Origin: an uncultured Granulosicoccaceae bacterium
GTDB lineage: Bacteria; Pseudomonadota; Gammaproteobacteria; Granulosicoccales; Granulosicoccaceae
DNA: 12,820 bases
Direction of reading: 5' to 3'
Assembly: GCA_937951695.1 (NCBI GenBank)
Contig: CALFBL010000118.1
Location: 1-12,820, forward strand
The position numbers and the translations under genes are program-made. Under the pieces are notes generated by a model. That model was not told the origin of the DNA. It saw only the letters and a list, made by a program, of their open reading frames with translations, and made no database searches. Numbering within the stretch: position 1 is the first letter of the stretch; each line of letters opens with the position of its first letter. Positions 7,684 to 12,820 of the stretch are shown here, piece after piece.

Positions 7684-8709
7684 GTGCGCCCTACCACCAG
7701 TGATATTGCCCATGAAGCCGGTGTAAGCCTCGCCACGGTCGATCGAGTGTTGAACGATCGCCCGGGCGTGCGCGCTGTAACCGTTGAGAAGGTACGCGCA
7801 GCGATAATCCGCCTAGGGTATGTTCGCGATTTGTCTGCCGCCAATCTGGCCCGGCAACGCACCTACCGCCTAGCCATAGTGATACCCGAGAGTAACAACG
7901 AATTCCACCAAGTCGTCAGGCAGACCCTAGACGATTGCTTACCGACAGCGCTGAGTGAACGCACCGACATTGAGCTACTGCCTGTGCCGGCGCACGACCC
8001 TCACGCATTAGTAAATACACTTAATGGACTTGATAGAGCTAACATCGATGGCGTGGGACTGATGGCGCCCGAAACGCCGTTGGTGCGCGATGCAATCCGC
8101 GATCTGAAACATGCCGGCATCGCAGTAGCGGCACTGGTGTCGGATCTGCCCAATACCGAGCGGGATTTCTTCGTCGGCATCAATAACGTCGCAGCCGGTC
8201 GCACAGCTGGTGAGCTGCTGGGGCGTTTTCTAAATTCAGACCCGTCTCGGGTTTTGGTATTGGCCAGTTCGATGCAATCCTACGACAGCGCGGAACGTCG
8301 GCTGGGATTCGATTCGGTGATCGCCCAGGAGTTTCCGCACATCACAGTAATGCCAACCATGGAGAGCCACGATGAGCCAGAAAATATCGAGGCCATGGTG
8401 AAACGAGCATTCACTCGTTATACCGACATTCGCGGCGTGTATTCGCTGAGCACCGGTAACCGCGCACTGAGCCGATGCATCAGCAACCTCCACATAGACG
8501 ATAAACCGTACATGATCGCGCACGAACTCACACCACACACCCGTAGCGCCTTGCAAGATGGCAGCATTGATGCGGTGATCACCCAGGATCTGGGTCACAT
8601 CATGCGCAGTGCCTTGCGTATCTTGCGAGCGAAAAGCGATGCGATGGATATCGTGCCATCGCAGGAACGCATCCGAATCGAGATCATTATGCGCGCTAAC
8701 TTGATCTGA
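7684..8709 (+). CDS. LacI/GalR-family transcriptional regulator
   Basis: A 341-aa regulator. The N-terminal helix-turn-helix covers about residues 4-25 (TSDIAHEAGVSLATVDRVLN), and the hinge helix lies around LSAANLARQ. A periplasmic-binding-protein-like effector domain follows from about residue 62 (YRLAIVIPESNNEFH), ending MRANLI. The GTG at 7684 is the only plausible start that keeps the whole HTH; no in-frame ATG lies upstream. The ribosome binding site is weak, and TATCAT at 7633-7638 is a possible -10. The VDRVLN version of the recognition helix is one I recall beside alphaproteobacterial sugar ABC operons. It is divergent from the transporter-kinase operon and probably represses it until the substrate or its phosphate is bound. 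Confidence 0.93.
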   Translation: MRPTTSDIAHEAGVSLATVDRVLNDRPGVRAVTVEKVRAAIIRLGYVRDLSAANLARQRTYRLAIVIPESNNEFHQVVRQTLDDCLPTALSERTDIELLPVPAHDPHALVNTLNGLDRANIDGVGLMAPETPLVRDAIRDLKHAGIAVAALVSDLPNTERDFFVGINNVAAGRTAGELLGRFLNSDPSRVLVLASSMQSYDSAERRLGFDSVIAQEFPHITVMPTMESHDEPENIEAMVKRAFTRYTDIRGVYSLSTGNRALSRCISNLHIDDKPYMIAHELTPHTRSALQDGSIDAVITQDLGHIMRSALRILRAKSDAMDIVPSQERIRIEIIMRANLI

Positions 8710-9053
8710 ATTGAAATTTACCGTGCCCAATAGTGAATACTGGCGAGTTTGCTCCCGCTCTTGCAGTTCTTCCGTTACCGTTTCAATCTTGACATTGCTT
8801 TCTCGCAAGGCCAGATGCACACCTGCCAGCTCCAGTCGCTGGTTCTAACTGAACCTCTTAACCACAATTTTATAAGCACCAGTTTTTTATACAAATAGCC
8901 GCACCAACCCATAGTGGGTTTAAGCACCTAAGTGGCCACAGTCGAGGTATACACCCGACTTACACCCTTGCCAGCAACAAATCCAAAACCAAATACCCGC
9001 CTCGTCATCACGACTGATCGGGTTCGACATTACGTCTACCTGACTGACGTCTT
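8710..9053. other. Gene-poor junction between the sugar locus and the cassette array
   Basis: No convincing gene was found in this stretch. It contains small inverted repeats, GGTTC/GAACC at 8841-8855 and AACCCA/TGGGTT at 8906-8920, which might help end lacI-type transcription but lack clear T-runs. On the minus strand a stop-free, Glu/Gln-rich reading (LALRESNVKIETVTEELQER) occupies about 8710-8844 just 3' of the regulator gene; it might be a gene remnant but is too short to call. The switch from the GC-rich locus to AT-rich cassettes happens here. Confidence 0.5.
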
Positions 9054-9113
9054 GCTAAGAATCTCGGTGCAACTTAATAAGGACATTGCACTGCTGACGC
9101 CACGCCTTTAGAC
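9054..9113 (-). repeat. Possible degenerate terminal attC-like site
   Basis: This follows the stop of the last cassette gene. GTCTAAA on the minus strand (9113-9107) resembles an R'' box, and TCTTAGC (9060-9054) weakly resembles R'. Between them GTGCAA/TTGCAC (9067-9072 and 9086-9091) can form a short stem. The core GTT is missing and the stem is short. It may be the decayed end of the cassette array, or chance. Confidence 0.25.
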
Positions 9114-9122
9114 TTACCTTTA

Positions 9123-9512
9123 TCAAACAGTACCCATCCTCTGATTTCTGTGATGTAGATACAAACTTAATGGCAAGGCAACCAACAAATTCACCACTGC
9201 CGCCTTGGCTATTTGCGGCAATTTAACCTCCGGCGTCCAACAGACAATTAACATAAATGTACCGAACAAAATTACATACAAAATATTGTACTCAATAACA
9301 TTGGCAGAAAAAACGGATTGAGCTTCGATTGGGTTTTTATAAAGTGCTTTTAAGCCAAGCAGCGACAACCAAAACATTGGGATACAGAGCAACTTAACAA
9401 CTAGCACATTATCAGGCACTTCGAAGTAAAAAGAAGCAACCACAACCACCAACGCTACAAACGCCAAACGTAGAAAGTTGCTTGCTCTGATTTTATTACT
9501 CTCACTAAACAT
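9123..9512 (-). CDS. Cassette gene: small four-helix membrane protein of unknown function
   Basis: A 129-aa protein starting MFSESNKIRASNFLRLAF. Four hydrophobic segments are visible: about residues 13-30, 37-54, 71-92 and 100-117. The C-terminus HHRNQRMGTV is basic. I do not recognise the family. The ATG at 9512 has a GGAG eight bases upstream and is preferred to the TTG directly before it. The gene lies 25 bases downstream of an attC core and is transcribed like all other cassette genes here, so it is the last visible cassette of the array. Small membrane proteins of unknown role are common in integron cassettes. No catalytic motif is visible. Confidence 0.7.
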   Translation of the reverse strand: MFSESNKIRASNFLRLAFVALVVVVASFYFEVPDNVLVVKLLCIPMFWLSLLGLKALYKNPIEAQSVFSANVIEYNILYVILFGTFMLIVCWTPEVKLPQIAKAAVVNLLVALPLSLYLHHRNQRMGTV

Positions 9513-9537
9513 CAATCTTTCTCCAAGTTATTTTATA

Positions 9538-9636
9538 GACTAACGACACGCTCAGCGGCAATTGACCGTGTGGTGAGTTTTGGCTCAGCCATGTTCGACC
9601 ACTCGGTCAAGTTGTCCGCTGCTGCGCCTTATTAAG
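9538..9636 (-). repeat. attC site 1 (after the GNAT cassette gene)
   Basis: About 99 bp. On the minus strand it ends with the core GTTAGTC (9544-9538), and its left part overlaps the GNAT stop codon (CTTAATAAG). The arms GCGGCAATTGACCG (9555-9568) and CGGTCAAGTTGTCCGC (9604-9619) pair completely except for two bases on one strand (G9611, T9615). Such extrahelical bases are a hallmark of attC sites recombined as folded single strands. The R'' box is degenerate. Confidence 0.82.
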
Positions 9637-10096
9637 AGGCTATTTGCTTGTGCATAACATCAACAACTGCACCTCTATATTCGCACCGTTCCAAGTAACG
9701 CCATCCCAATTTTTCATAATATTTGGAAGCTAATTCAGTGAATAGATACAAATCACCAACACTTAAGTGCTCAGCCTCTTTTACACAACGAGCTATCAAC
9801 TTGTTTGCAATTCCTTGCCTCCGATATTCTTGTTTTACGTACACTGCAGCAAGCCAGGGAGATAGTTCTGGTTTACTAACCATGTCAGATTTTACAATAG
9901 CAGCGGAACCCGCCAGTTGATTTTCCAACAATGCTATGAAAATCGAAGGAATTCCATTAAAACGTGCAGCATCTCGGATTGCTGCTACTCGCCTCGTCAA
10001 TGTTGTCGCAGAACTCAAATGATGCCATTCCGCATGATGAAGCCTAGCCAATTCCTCGATGAACTCTGGTTTACTTGCTAGAGTGAATATTTTCAA
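9632..10096 (-). CDS. Cassette gene: GNAT-family N-acetyltransferase
   Basis: A 154-aa protein with GNAT motif A at about 84-101, AAVYVKQEYRRQGIANKL, where RRQGIA is the acetyl-CoA pyrophosphate loop. The C-terminal YEKLGWRYLERCEYRG block is typical of small GNATs. It should transfer an acyl group from acyl-CoA to an amine; the acceptor is unknown and the sequence is not a recognised aminoglycoside enzyme. The start is TTG at 10096, since no in-frame ATG precedes the conserved N-terminus and the attC core lies only about 10 bases upstream. The stop TAA is embedded in attC site 1. GNATs are among the commonest cassette-encoded families. Confidence 0.88.
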   Translation of the reverse strand: MKIFTLASKPEFIEELARLHHAEWHHLSSATTLTRRVAAIRDAARFNGIPSIFIALLENQLAGSAAIVKSDMVSKPELSPWLAAVYVKQEYRRQGIANKLIARCVKEAEHLSVGDLYLFTELASKYYEKLGWRYLERCEYRGAVVDVMHKQIAS

Positions 10097-10106
10097 CGGC
10101 CCTGCC

Positions 10107-10165
10107 TCTTAACGCCCACTTCAGCCACATTGTATGCAGTGTCGGACTGAAAGTGCTTATCAAGC
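10107..10165 (-). repeat. attC site 2 (after the SDR cassette gene)
   Basis: A compact site of about 59 bp. The core on the minus strand is GTTAAGA (10113-10107), preceded by GGC. The arms CACTTCAGCCACA (10117-10129) and TGTCGGACTGAAAGTG (10140-10155) pair perfectly if C10143, A10146 and one A at 10150 are extrahelical, with a 10-base loop. The far end is degenerate (CTTGATAAG). A GCATAAC next to the SDR stop is an alternative R'' that would extend the site to about 10198. Confidence 0.85.
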
Positions 10166-10191
10166 TACAGACATACCAGAAATTCCCACTG

Positions 10192-10932
10192 TTATGCACG
10201 TATTGGCATTGAGGTGGATCTATAAGTGCCATTTAAATCATTGTAAAAGGGATCTGCATGCTGTGGCAGGTAAATTAACTCTCGCCTCCAACTAGACTTG
10301 GTTTCAGAATGAAGCTTCCAGTATTCCTCAGCAATTTGATCAGGCTCAAAAAGCCCTCCCGGCTCCACAATTCCACAAACTGCTACTACTGCCACGTGGA
10401 TTTCTTCAGGGGTTAATTCTTTGTGTAGTGCGATGGAATAACTACGTAACGCTGCCTTCCCGACAGACAAGGACGCCCAATTAGGATAAGGTTCTATCCC
10501 GAGTCCCCCACCTGTGATTAGAACTGTACCACTGCCTTTCTCACGCATAGATGGTAAAACTTGATTAACAGAACAGATTGCACCGCCAAGATTAATAGCC
10601 ATATTTTCCATCATCGATCTTGGAGTTACATCAATTACATCGTCTGCGACCATAGCCGCAGCGTTATAGATAAGAACACCGATATTCGCATTCCATTTTA
10701 TTACTCTTTCAAATGCCAAGACAAGCTGCTCTTCTATTCCTGCGTCTGCGGTAAATCCGGATGCGGTGAAACCCTCTGAAATTAACGTTTCAGATAATCC
10801 GGACAGTTTTTCTGAGTTGCGACTGACTAAGGCTATATCAAAACCGCCACGCGCGAATCGACGAGCTACATTCATCCCTAGACCAGGGCCTCCACCAACT
10901 ATCACACAACACGGATTATTTATATTTGGCAA
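10192..10932 (-). CDS. Cassette gene: divergent short-chain dehydrogenase/reductase
   Basis: A 246-aa SDR-fold protein. The cofactor loop is GGGPGLG (13-19), Arg38 after strand 2 suggests NADP(H), and YNAAA (89-93) is the NNAG equivalent. An Asn occurs at the usual helix-4 place (AINLGG, Asn114). The catalytic region reads ITGGGLGIEPYPNWASLSVGK: Lys159 is present, but the Tyr of YxxxK is Leu (LSVGK), and the usual Ser also appears replaced. I recall a broad SDR subgroup with the same ASLSVGK pattern, so this is probably family-wide rather than damage, and classic dehydrogenase chemistry is doubtful. The start is TTG at 10932 with AGGA seven bases upstream. The stop lies beside attC site 2. 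Confidence 0.88.
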   Translation of the reverse strand: MPNINNPCCVIVGGGPGLGMNVARRFARGGFDIALVSRNSEKLSGLSETLISEGFTASGFTADAGIEEQLVLAFERVIKWNANIGVLIYNAAAMVADDVIDVTPRSMMENMAINLGGAICSVNQVLPSMREKGSGTVLITGGGLGIEPYPNWASLSVGKAALRSYSIALHKELTPEEIHVAVVAVCGIVEPGGLFEPDQIAEEYWKLHSETKSSWRRELIYLPQHADPFYNDLNGTYRSTSMPIRA

Positions 10933-10948
10933 TGAATTTTCCTATTTT

Positions 10949-11050
10949 CGCTAACGCCCGACTCAACGGCTGATTGCCAGTGTCAGCGGTTCTGGCGACA
11001 GCCAGGTTCGGTGGCATTGTCAATTTGTCCGTTGCAGTCGCTTGATAGGG
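10949..11050 (-). repeat. attC site 3 (belongs to the RidA pseudogene cassette; R'' altered)
   Basis: About 102 bp. The core is GGGCGTTAGCG on the minus strand (R' at 10955-10949). The arms CAACGGCTGATTGCCAGTG (10964-10982) and the matching stretch 11015-11034 pair with a few unpaired bases. The R'' side reads CCTATCAAG where CCTAACAAG is expected, so the conserved AAC is ATC. A small internal hairpin CTGGC/GCCAG lies at about 10993-11006. Excision of the RidA cassette is probably weakened. Confidence 0.8.
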
Positions 11051-11380
11051 GTTGCTACGTTTCGCCAGAATCCTGATCTCTACAATAGCACCTTCTGAAG
11101 CTAGTTCAGTAACTCCCATTGCGATCCACGCAGAATACGGCTTAGAAAAGCAATTTGCTTTTGACTTCATCGAATAGAGCACCCATTGCAACATGGTAGG
11201 TGGTCATTTCCACAACCGCTGAGAAATCCAAACCGGCCTCCTCTAAACATTTTGCTATCTTTGAGAAAGCAACTTTGGTTTGAGCTTCTGTTCCTTCTGG
11301 AACGGTTCCATCATCCATTGTTCCAGTGCAACCGGAAACAAATATAAATCCACTGCTTTAGAAAAACCCCATTCTTTATC
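11045..11380 (-). pseudogene. Cassette pseudogene: RidA/YjgF-like protein with two frameshifts
   Basis: Three reading frames together give one RidA-family protein. Frame 1 (11380-11351) gives GDKEWGFSKAV. Frame 2 (about 11348-11142) gives FIFVSGCTGTMDDG and runs through EAQTKVAFSKIAKCLEEAGL to MTTYHVAMGALFDEVKSKLL. Frame 3 (about 11149 onward) gives FSKPYSAWIAMGVTELASEG and AIVEIRILAKR. A missing base near 11348 and an extra base near 11150 explain the shifts. RidA proteins hydrolyse reactive enamine/imine intermediates and are about 115-150 aa; this copy also has no start codon of its own. Frame 3 has lost its stop: the expected TAA inside the attC R'' box is TAT, so it reads on to about 10916. 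Family assignment is good; loss of function is nearly certain unless sequencing errors are responsible. Confidence 0.82.
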
Positions 11381-11428
11381 GCCCAGCTCAATCGCAATTT
11401 ATAAGCTGTCGATTGCAGCTGATTAGGC
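11374..11428 (-). repeat. attC-like site 4 with altered core (after the Nudix gene)
   Basis: About 55 bp. The arms CAGCTCAATCGCA (11384-11396) and TGTCGATTGCAGCTG (11407-11421) pair perfectly with T11409 and C11416 extrahelical and a 10-base loop, a textbook attC fold. The R' core reads GGGCGATAAAG on the minus strand where GGGCGTTA is expected, so the cleavage triplet GTT is GAT. R'' reads GCCTAAT instead of GCCTAAC. The fold is intact but the recombination core is probably dead. Confidence 0.78.
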
Positions 11429-11442
11429 TGATTCGGCATCTA

Positions 11443-11907
11443 CTAGTAATATTCCATTTTCCGAATCCCGAGGTACTTGAACTCTGGAAAGCCCGAAGAG
11501 AGATCGTCCCAGAATTCATTGGATATTTGCTCAGGAAATATTTTTCTTTTCTCAGACTTTACTTCAGAGCGACTGAAAAATCTTGCCTCTACAATATGTT
11601 CTCGGGTTGCTTCGAGAGCCTCCACAGACAGTTCACCCCCAACCAATGTGCACAACACCCAAGTCTTCATATGATGAGTAGTTGGCTGAACGAATTGCTC
11701 AGAGTAGATTGGTTTGATAGGCTCAACGGTAAATCCAGTTTCCTCCTTTGCTTCACGTACTGCTGCCGATAAGATATCTTCTTCATCTAAGACGCCTCCA
11801 CCTGGTGCAACCCAAAAATCATACTTGTCATTTAACTGATGACGTACCAAAAGGATTTGGTCATCTTGAACGATAATTGCTCCCGAAGATATGCGATGTT
11901 TTCTCAT
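11443..11907 (-). CDS. Cassette gene: Nudix hydrolase
   Basis: A 154-aa protein with a perfect Nudix box (GX5EX7REUXEEXGU) at residues 37-59, GGVLDEEDILSAAVREAKEE then TGF. The REAKEE core binds the divalent metal and cleaves a nucleoside diphosphate linked to another group; the substrate cannot be told. The N-terminal strand RISSGAIIVQDDQILLVRH is typical of the fold. The ATG at 11907 has AAGGAG four bases upstream, and the gene begins 13 bases after the attC core, so the cassette carries its own ribosome binding site. Two consecutive TAG codons end it, followed by attC-like site 4. Nudix genes are frequent in integron cassettes. Confidence 0.93.
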   Translation of the reverse strand: MRKHRISSGAIIVQDDQILLVRHQLNDKYDFWVAPGGGVLDEEDILSAAVREAKEETGFTVEPIKPIYSEQFVQPTTHHMKTWVLCTLVGGELSVEALEATREHIVEARFFSRSEVKSEKRKIFPEQISNEFWDDLSSGFPEFKYLGIRKMEYY

Positions 11908-11920
11908 GTCGCTCCTTTTA

Positions 11921-12040
11921 GCCTAACGCCCGGTTTACCCACAGTGCATGGGATGGCCGTTTGTGTGCGAATATAGCAAGGTACGAGCTGCATACAAGCT
12001 GACAGCGTGTGCGCTGTCAGCGTACAACAGCTTGTTAGAT
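11921..12040 (-). repeat. attC site 5 (after the 162-aa cassette gene)
   Basis: About 120 bp. The outer boxes are the best in the window: R'' ATCTAAC (12040-12034) and R' GTTAGGC (11927-11921) on the minus strand, the latter within GGGCGTTAGGC. The inner arms are unusual: instead of one long stem across the site, a strong hairpin GCTGACAGCG/CGCTGTCAGC (11998-12007 and 12012-12021, 4-base loop) sits near the R'' side. It is probably a functional site with a branched fold. Confidence 0.85.
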
Positions 12041-12058
12041 TCATTCTCTCCATTCTGC

Positions 12059-12547
12059 CTAAACTGATTCAGCGCAAGGCAATATGCATTTGAGATATTT
12101 AGAGAGGTTTTCCTCCGGAATACCCACCCCACTAAGCATGCTCTCTTTCCACGACTGAATTTCAAAGCAAACTATCTGCATCTCCCAAATACAGCCTACA
12201 ACTTCTTTCACACCGGTGTTGAATTTGTCTGAGGTATTCCACTGAGCCCTCATCTGATGAGTGTTTGCCAAAACGCTGCCCCAGACCCAATAGAACACCG
12301 GTGACACGACCGCAACTTCAGCAAAATGGATCAGCTGAATACCCACTCCGTGATTTCCGTTTGGATCTCGAAGACTCCCAGCTTCTGGCAGACGCTCAAT
12401 TGCAGCCATTAAAGAAAGTGATACGGTTACTGGATCATAGGATTTATCCTTGGCTAGTATTCCATACCGTTTCATCTTCCATCCGTGCGTTTCAGCGGTA
12501 GGTAGTGCTAGTACTTTCCTTGGCAAATATGGTTGTAAATGATCCAA
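12059..12547 (-). CDS. Cassette gene: conserved-looking protein of unknown function
   Basis: A 162-aa protein beginning MDHLQPYLPRKVLALPTAET if started at TTG 12547, which has AGGAG five bases upstream. No ATG fits as well. The longer open frame upstream would run into the insertion sequence end and is not credible. The middle part, GSLRDPNGNHGVGIQLIHFA followed by EVAVVSPVFYWVWGSVL, is rich in aromatic and small residues and looks like a structured soluble domain. I have a vague memory of similar unnamed proteins in other cassette arrays but cannot name a function. The stop lies 19 bases before the R'' box of attC site 5, so it is a proper cassette gene. The IS end lies directly upstream and may have replaced its natural leader. 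Confidence 0.75.
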   Translation of the reverse strand: MDHLQPYLPRKVLALPTAETHGWKMKRYGILAKDKSYDPVTVSLSLMAAIERLPEAGSLRDPNGNHGVGIQLIHFAEVAVVSPVFYWVWGSVLANTHQMRAQWNTSDKFNTGVKEVVGCIWEMQIVCFEIQSWKESMLSGVGIPEENLSKYLKCILPCAESV

Positions 12548-12558
12548 CGTAACTCCTA

Positions 12559-12820
12559 TTGAACAATGATCGCTCCGGCGAAGCCGGAGGTATTTGTTTG
12601 GTGAGCCGCTCAAAGCTGCTGTGGGGTCGCTTCGCGGCCCTTATGATGTAGCCACCCGAGGTGGCTGGCTCAACGCAACAAGCTTAACTGATCCAACCTC
12701 ACCTCCTCAGCTTCTTGATTTCGGATGTATTCTCAGATGACAGTTTCGTCCCGACCTACTGTCGATACGAAGTAGCCCCTGGCCCAGAAATGTTGTCCCA
12801 CAAAGTTACGCTTCTTCCCT
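12559..12820 (-). mobile_element. IS200/IS605-family element, 3' (right-end) portion, runs off the window
   Basis: It contains the 3' end of a Y1 transposase gene followed by about 110 bases with three hairpins. These are AGCCACC/GGTGGCT (12650-12666), GGGTCGC/GCGGCCC with one G-T pair (12624-12640) and CTCCGGC/GCCGGAG (12573-12589). IS200/IS605 elements have no terminal inverted repeats; they end with a subterminal hairpin and a short cleavage tetranucleotide. On the minus strand, TCAA (12562-12559) lies about 10 bases past the last hairpin and is the likely right end. The exact boundary is inferred. The element sits just upstream of the ribosome binding site of the first cassette gene. Confidence 0.75.
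12670..12820 (-). pseudogene. tnpA: IS200/IS605-family transposase TnpA, C-terminal part, with in-frame stop
   Basis: The minus strand reads KKRNFVGQHFWARGYFVSTV, then GRDETVI, a TGA at 12735-12733, and on in the same frame EYIRNQEAEEVRLDQLSLLR to a natural stop at 12672-12670. The HFWARGYFVSTVGRDE block and the YIRNQE helix are characteristic of IS200-type HUH/Y1 transposases, whose catalytic tyrosine lies in the YIxNQ helix. The TGA occupies the place where relatives have Arg (VIREYI), fitting a single CGA-to-TGA change. The truncated product would lack the catalytic Tyr and the tail, so the element is probably immobile unless helped in trans. The upstream part is outside the window. Confidence 0.85.

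Noticed and set aside
8236..8820. 194-codon minus-strand frame overlapping the LacI gene
   Set aside because: It is antisense to the clear LacI-family protein for most of its length and has no recognisable domain; only the part beyond 8709 is mentioned as a possible remnant.
8906..8920. Intrinsic terminator for the LacI gene
   Set aside because: The AACCCA/TGGGTT stem is short, about 200 bases past the stop, and is not followed by a T-run.
10916..11194. 92-codon minus-strand frame taken as an independent gene
   Set aside because: Its first half is the C-terminus of the RidA remnant and its second half is translated attC sequence after a lost stop.
11142..11350. Programmed frameshifting as explanation for the split RidA frames
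   Set aside because: Two shifts in opposite directions, no start codon and a lost stop point to decay; no slippery site with downstream structure was seen.
11413..11772. 119-codon plus-strand frame over the Nudix gene
   Set aside because: The opposite strand carries a perfect Nudix box and a good ribosome binding site; this is a shadow.
9538..12040. CRISPR array
   Set aside because: The repeated elements are gene-spaced, variable in length and only share core boxes and fold, which fits attC sites; there are no short regular repeats and spacers.
11935..12165. 76-codon minus-strand frame across attC site 5
   Set aside because: It overlaps the 162-aa gene in another frame and consists mostly of attC sequence.

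Overview
The window looks like part of a proteobacterial chromosome, probably a gammaproteobacterium. The partial HIT gene has a typical gammaproteobacterial N-terminus, while the sugar transporter resembles types common in Rhizobiales. The organism cannot be named from this sequence. Two regions of different character are joined near 8.7-9.1 kb.

Region 1 (1-8709) is a catabolic locus with ordinary, fairly GC-rich coding. A tight minus-strand operon runs from 7495 to 230. In transcription order it encodes a periplasmic solute-binding protein, two MalF/MalG-type permeases, a 62-residue two-helix membrane protein, two different CUT1-type ATPases and a single-chain DhaK-DhaL kinase. Most junctions are ATGA, TAATG or similar overlaps. 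The exception is the gap after the binding-protein gene, which holds a perfect 11-bp hairpin. A LacI-family regulator is transcribed divergently from 7684, and a perfect 16-bp palindrome with a central CG lies between them as the obvious operator. My reading is binding-protein-dependent uptake of a short ketose (dihydroxyacetone, or a tetrulose-like compound) followed by phosphorylation in the cytoplasm. A partial HIT-family gene lies downstream behind three tandem hairpins.

Region 2 (about 9054-12559) is AT-richer and is a string of integron gene cassettes, all transcribed on the minus strand. From the right they are: a 162-aa unknown protein, a Nudix hydrolase, a frameshifted RidA-like pseudogene, a divergent SDR lacking the catalytic tyrosine, a GNAT acetyltransferase and a small four-helix membrane protein. 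Five attC-like sites lie between them. Four keep the TAAC core at R', and four show long imperfect inverted repeats, with unpaired (extrahelical) bases visible in each. No integrase is visible, so this is either the distal part of a chromosomal integron or a CALIN (attC cluster lacking an integrase).

The right edge (about 12559-12820) is the 3' part of an IS200/IS605-family element. Its tnpA has an in-frame TGA just before the expected catalytic tyrosine region, and three TTC/CGA-loop hairpins lie at its 3' side. It sits directly upstream of the ribosome binding site of the first cassette gene.

The most notable story is the decay of the RidA cassette. It has two frameshifts, and the core of each flanking attC site is altered in a TAAC-to-TATC manner. 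One of these changes also appears to destroy the gene's stop codon.
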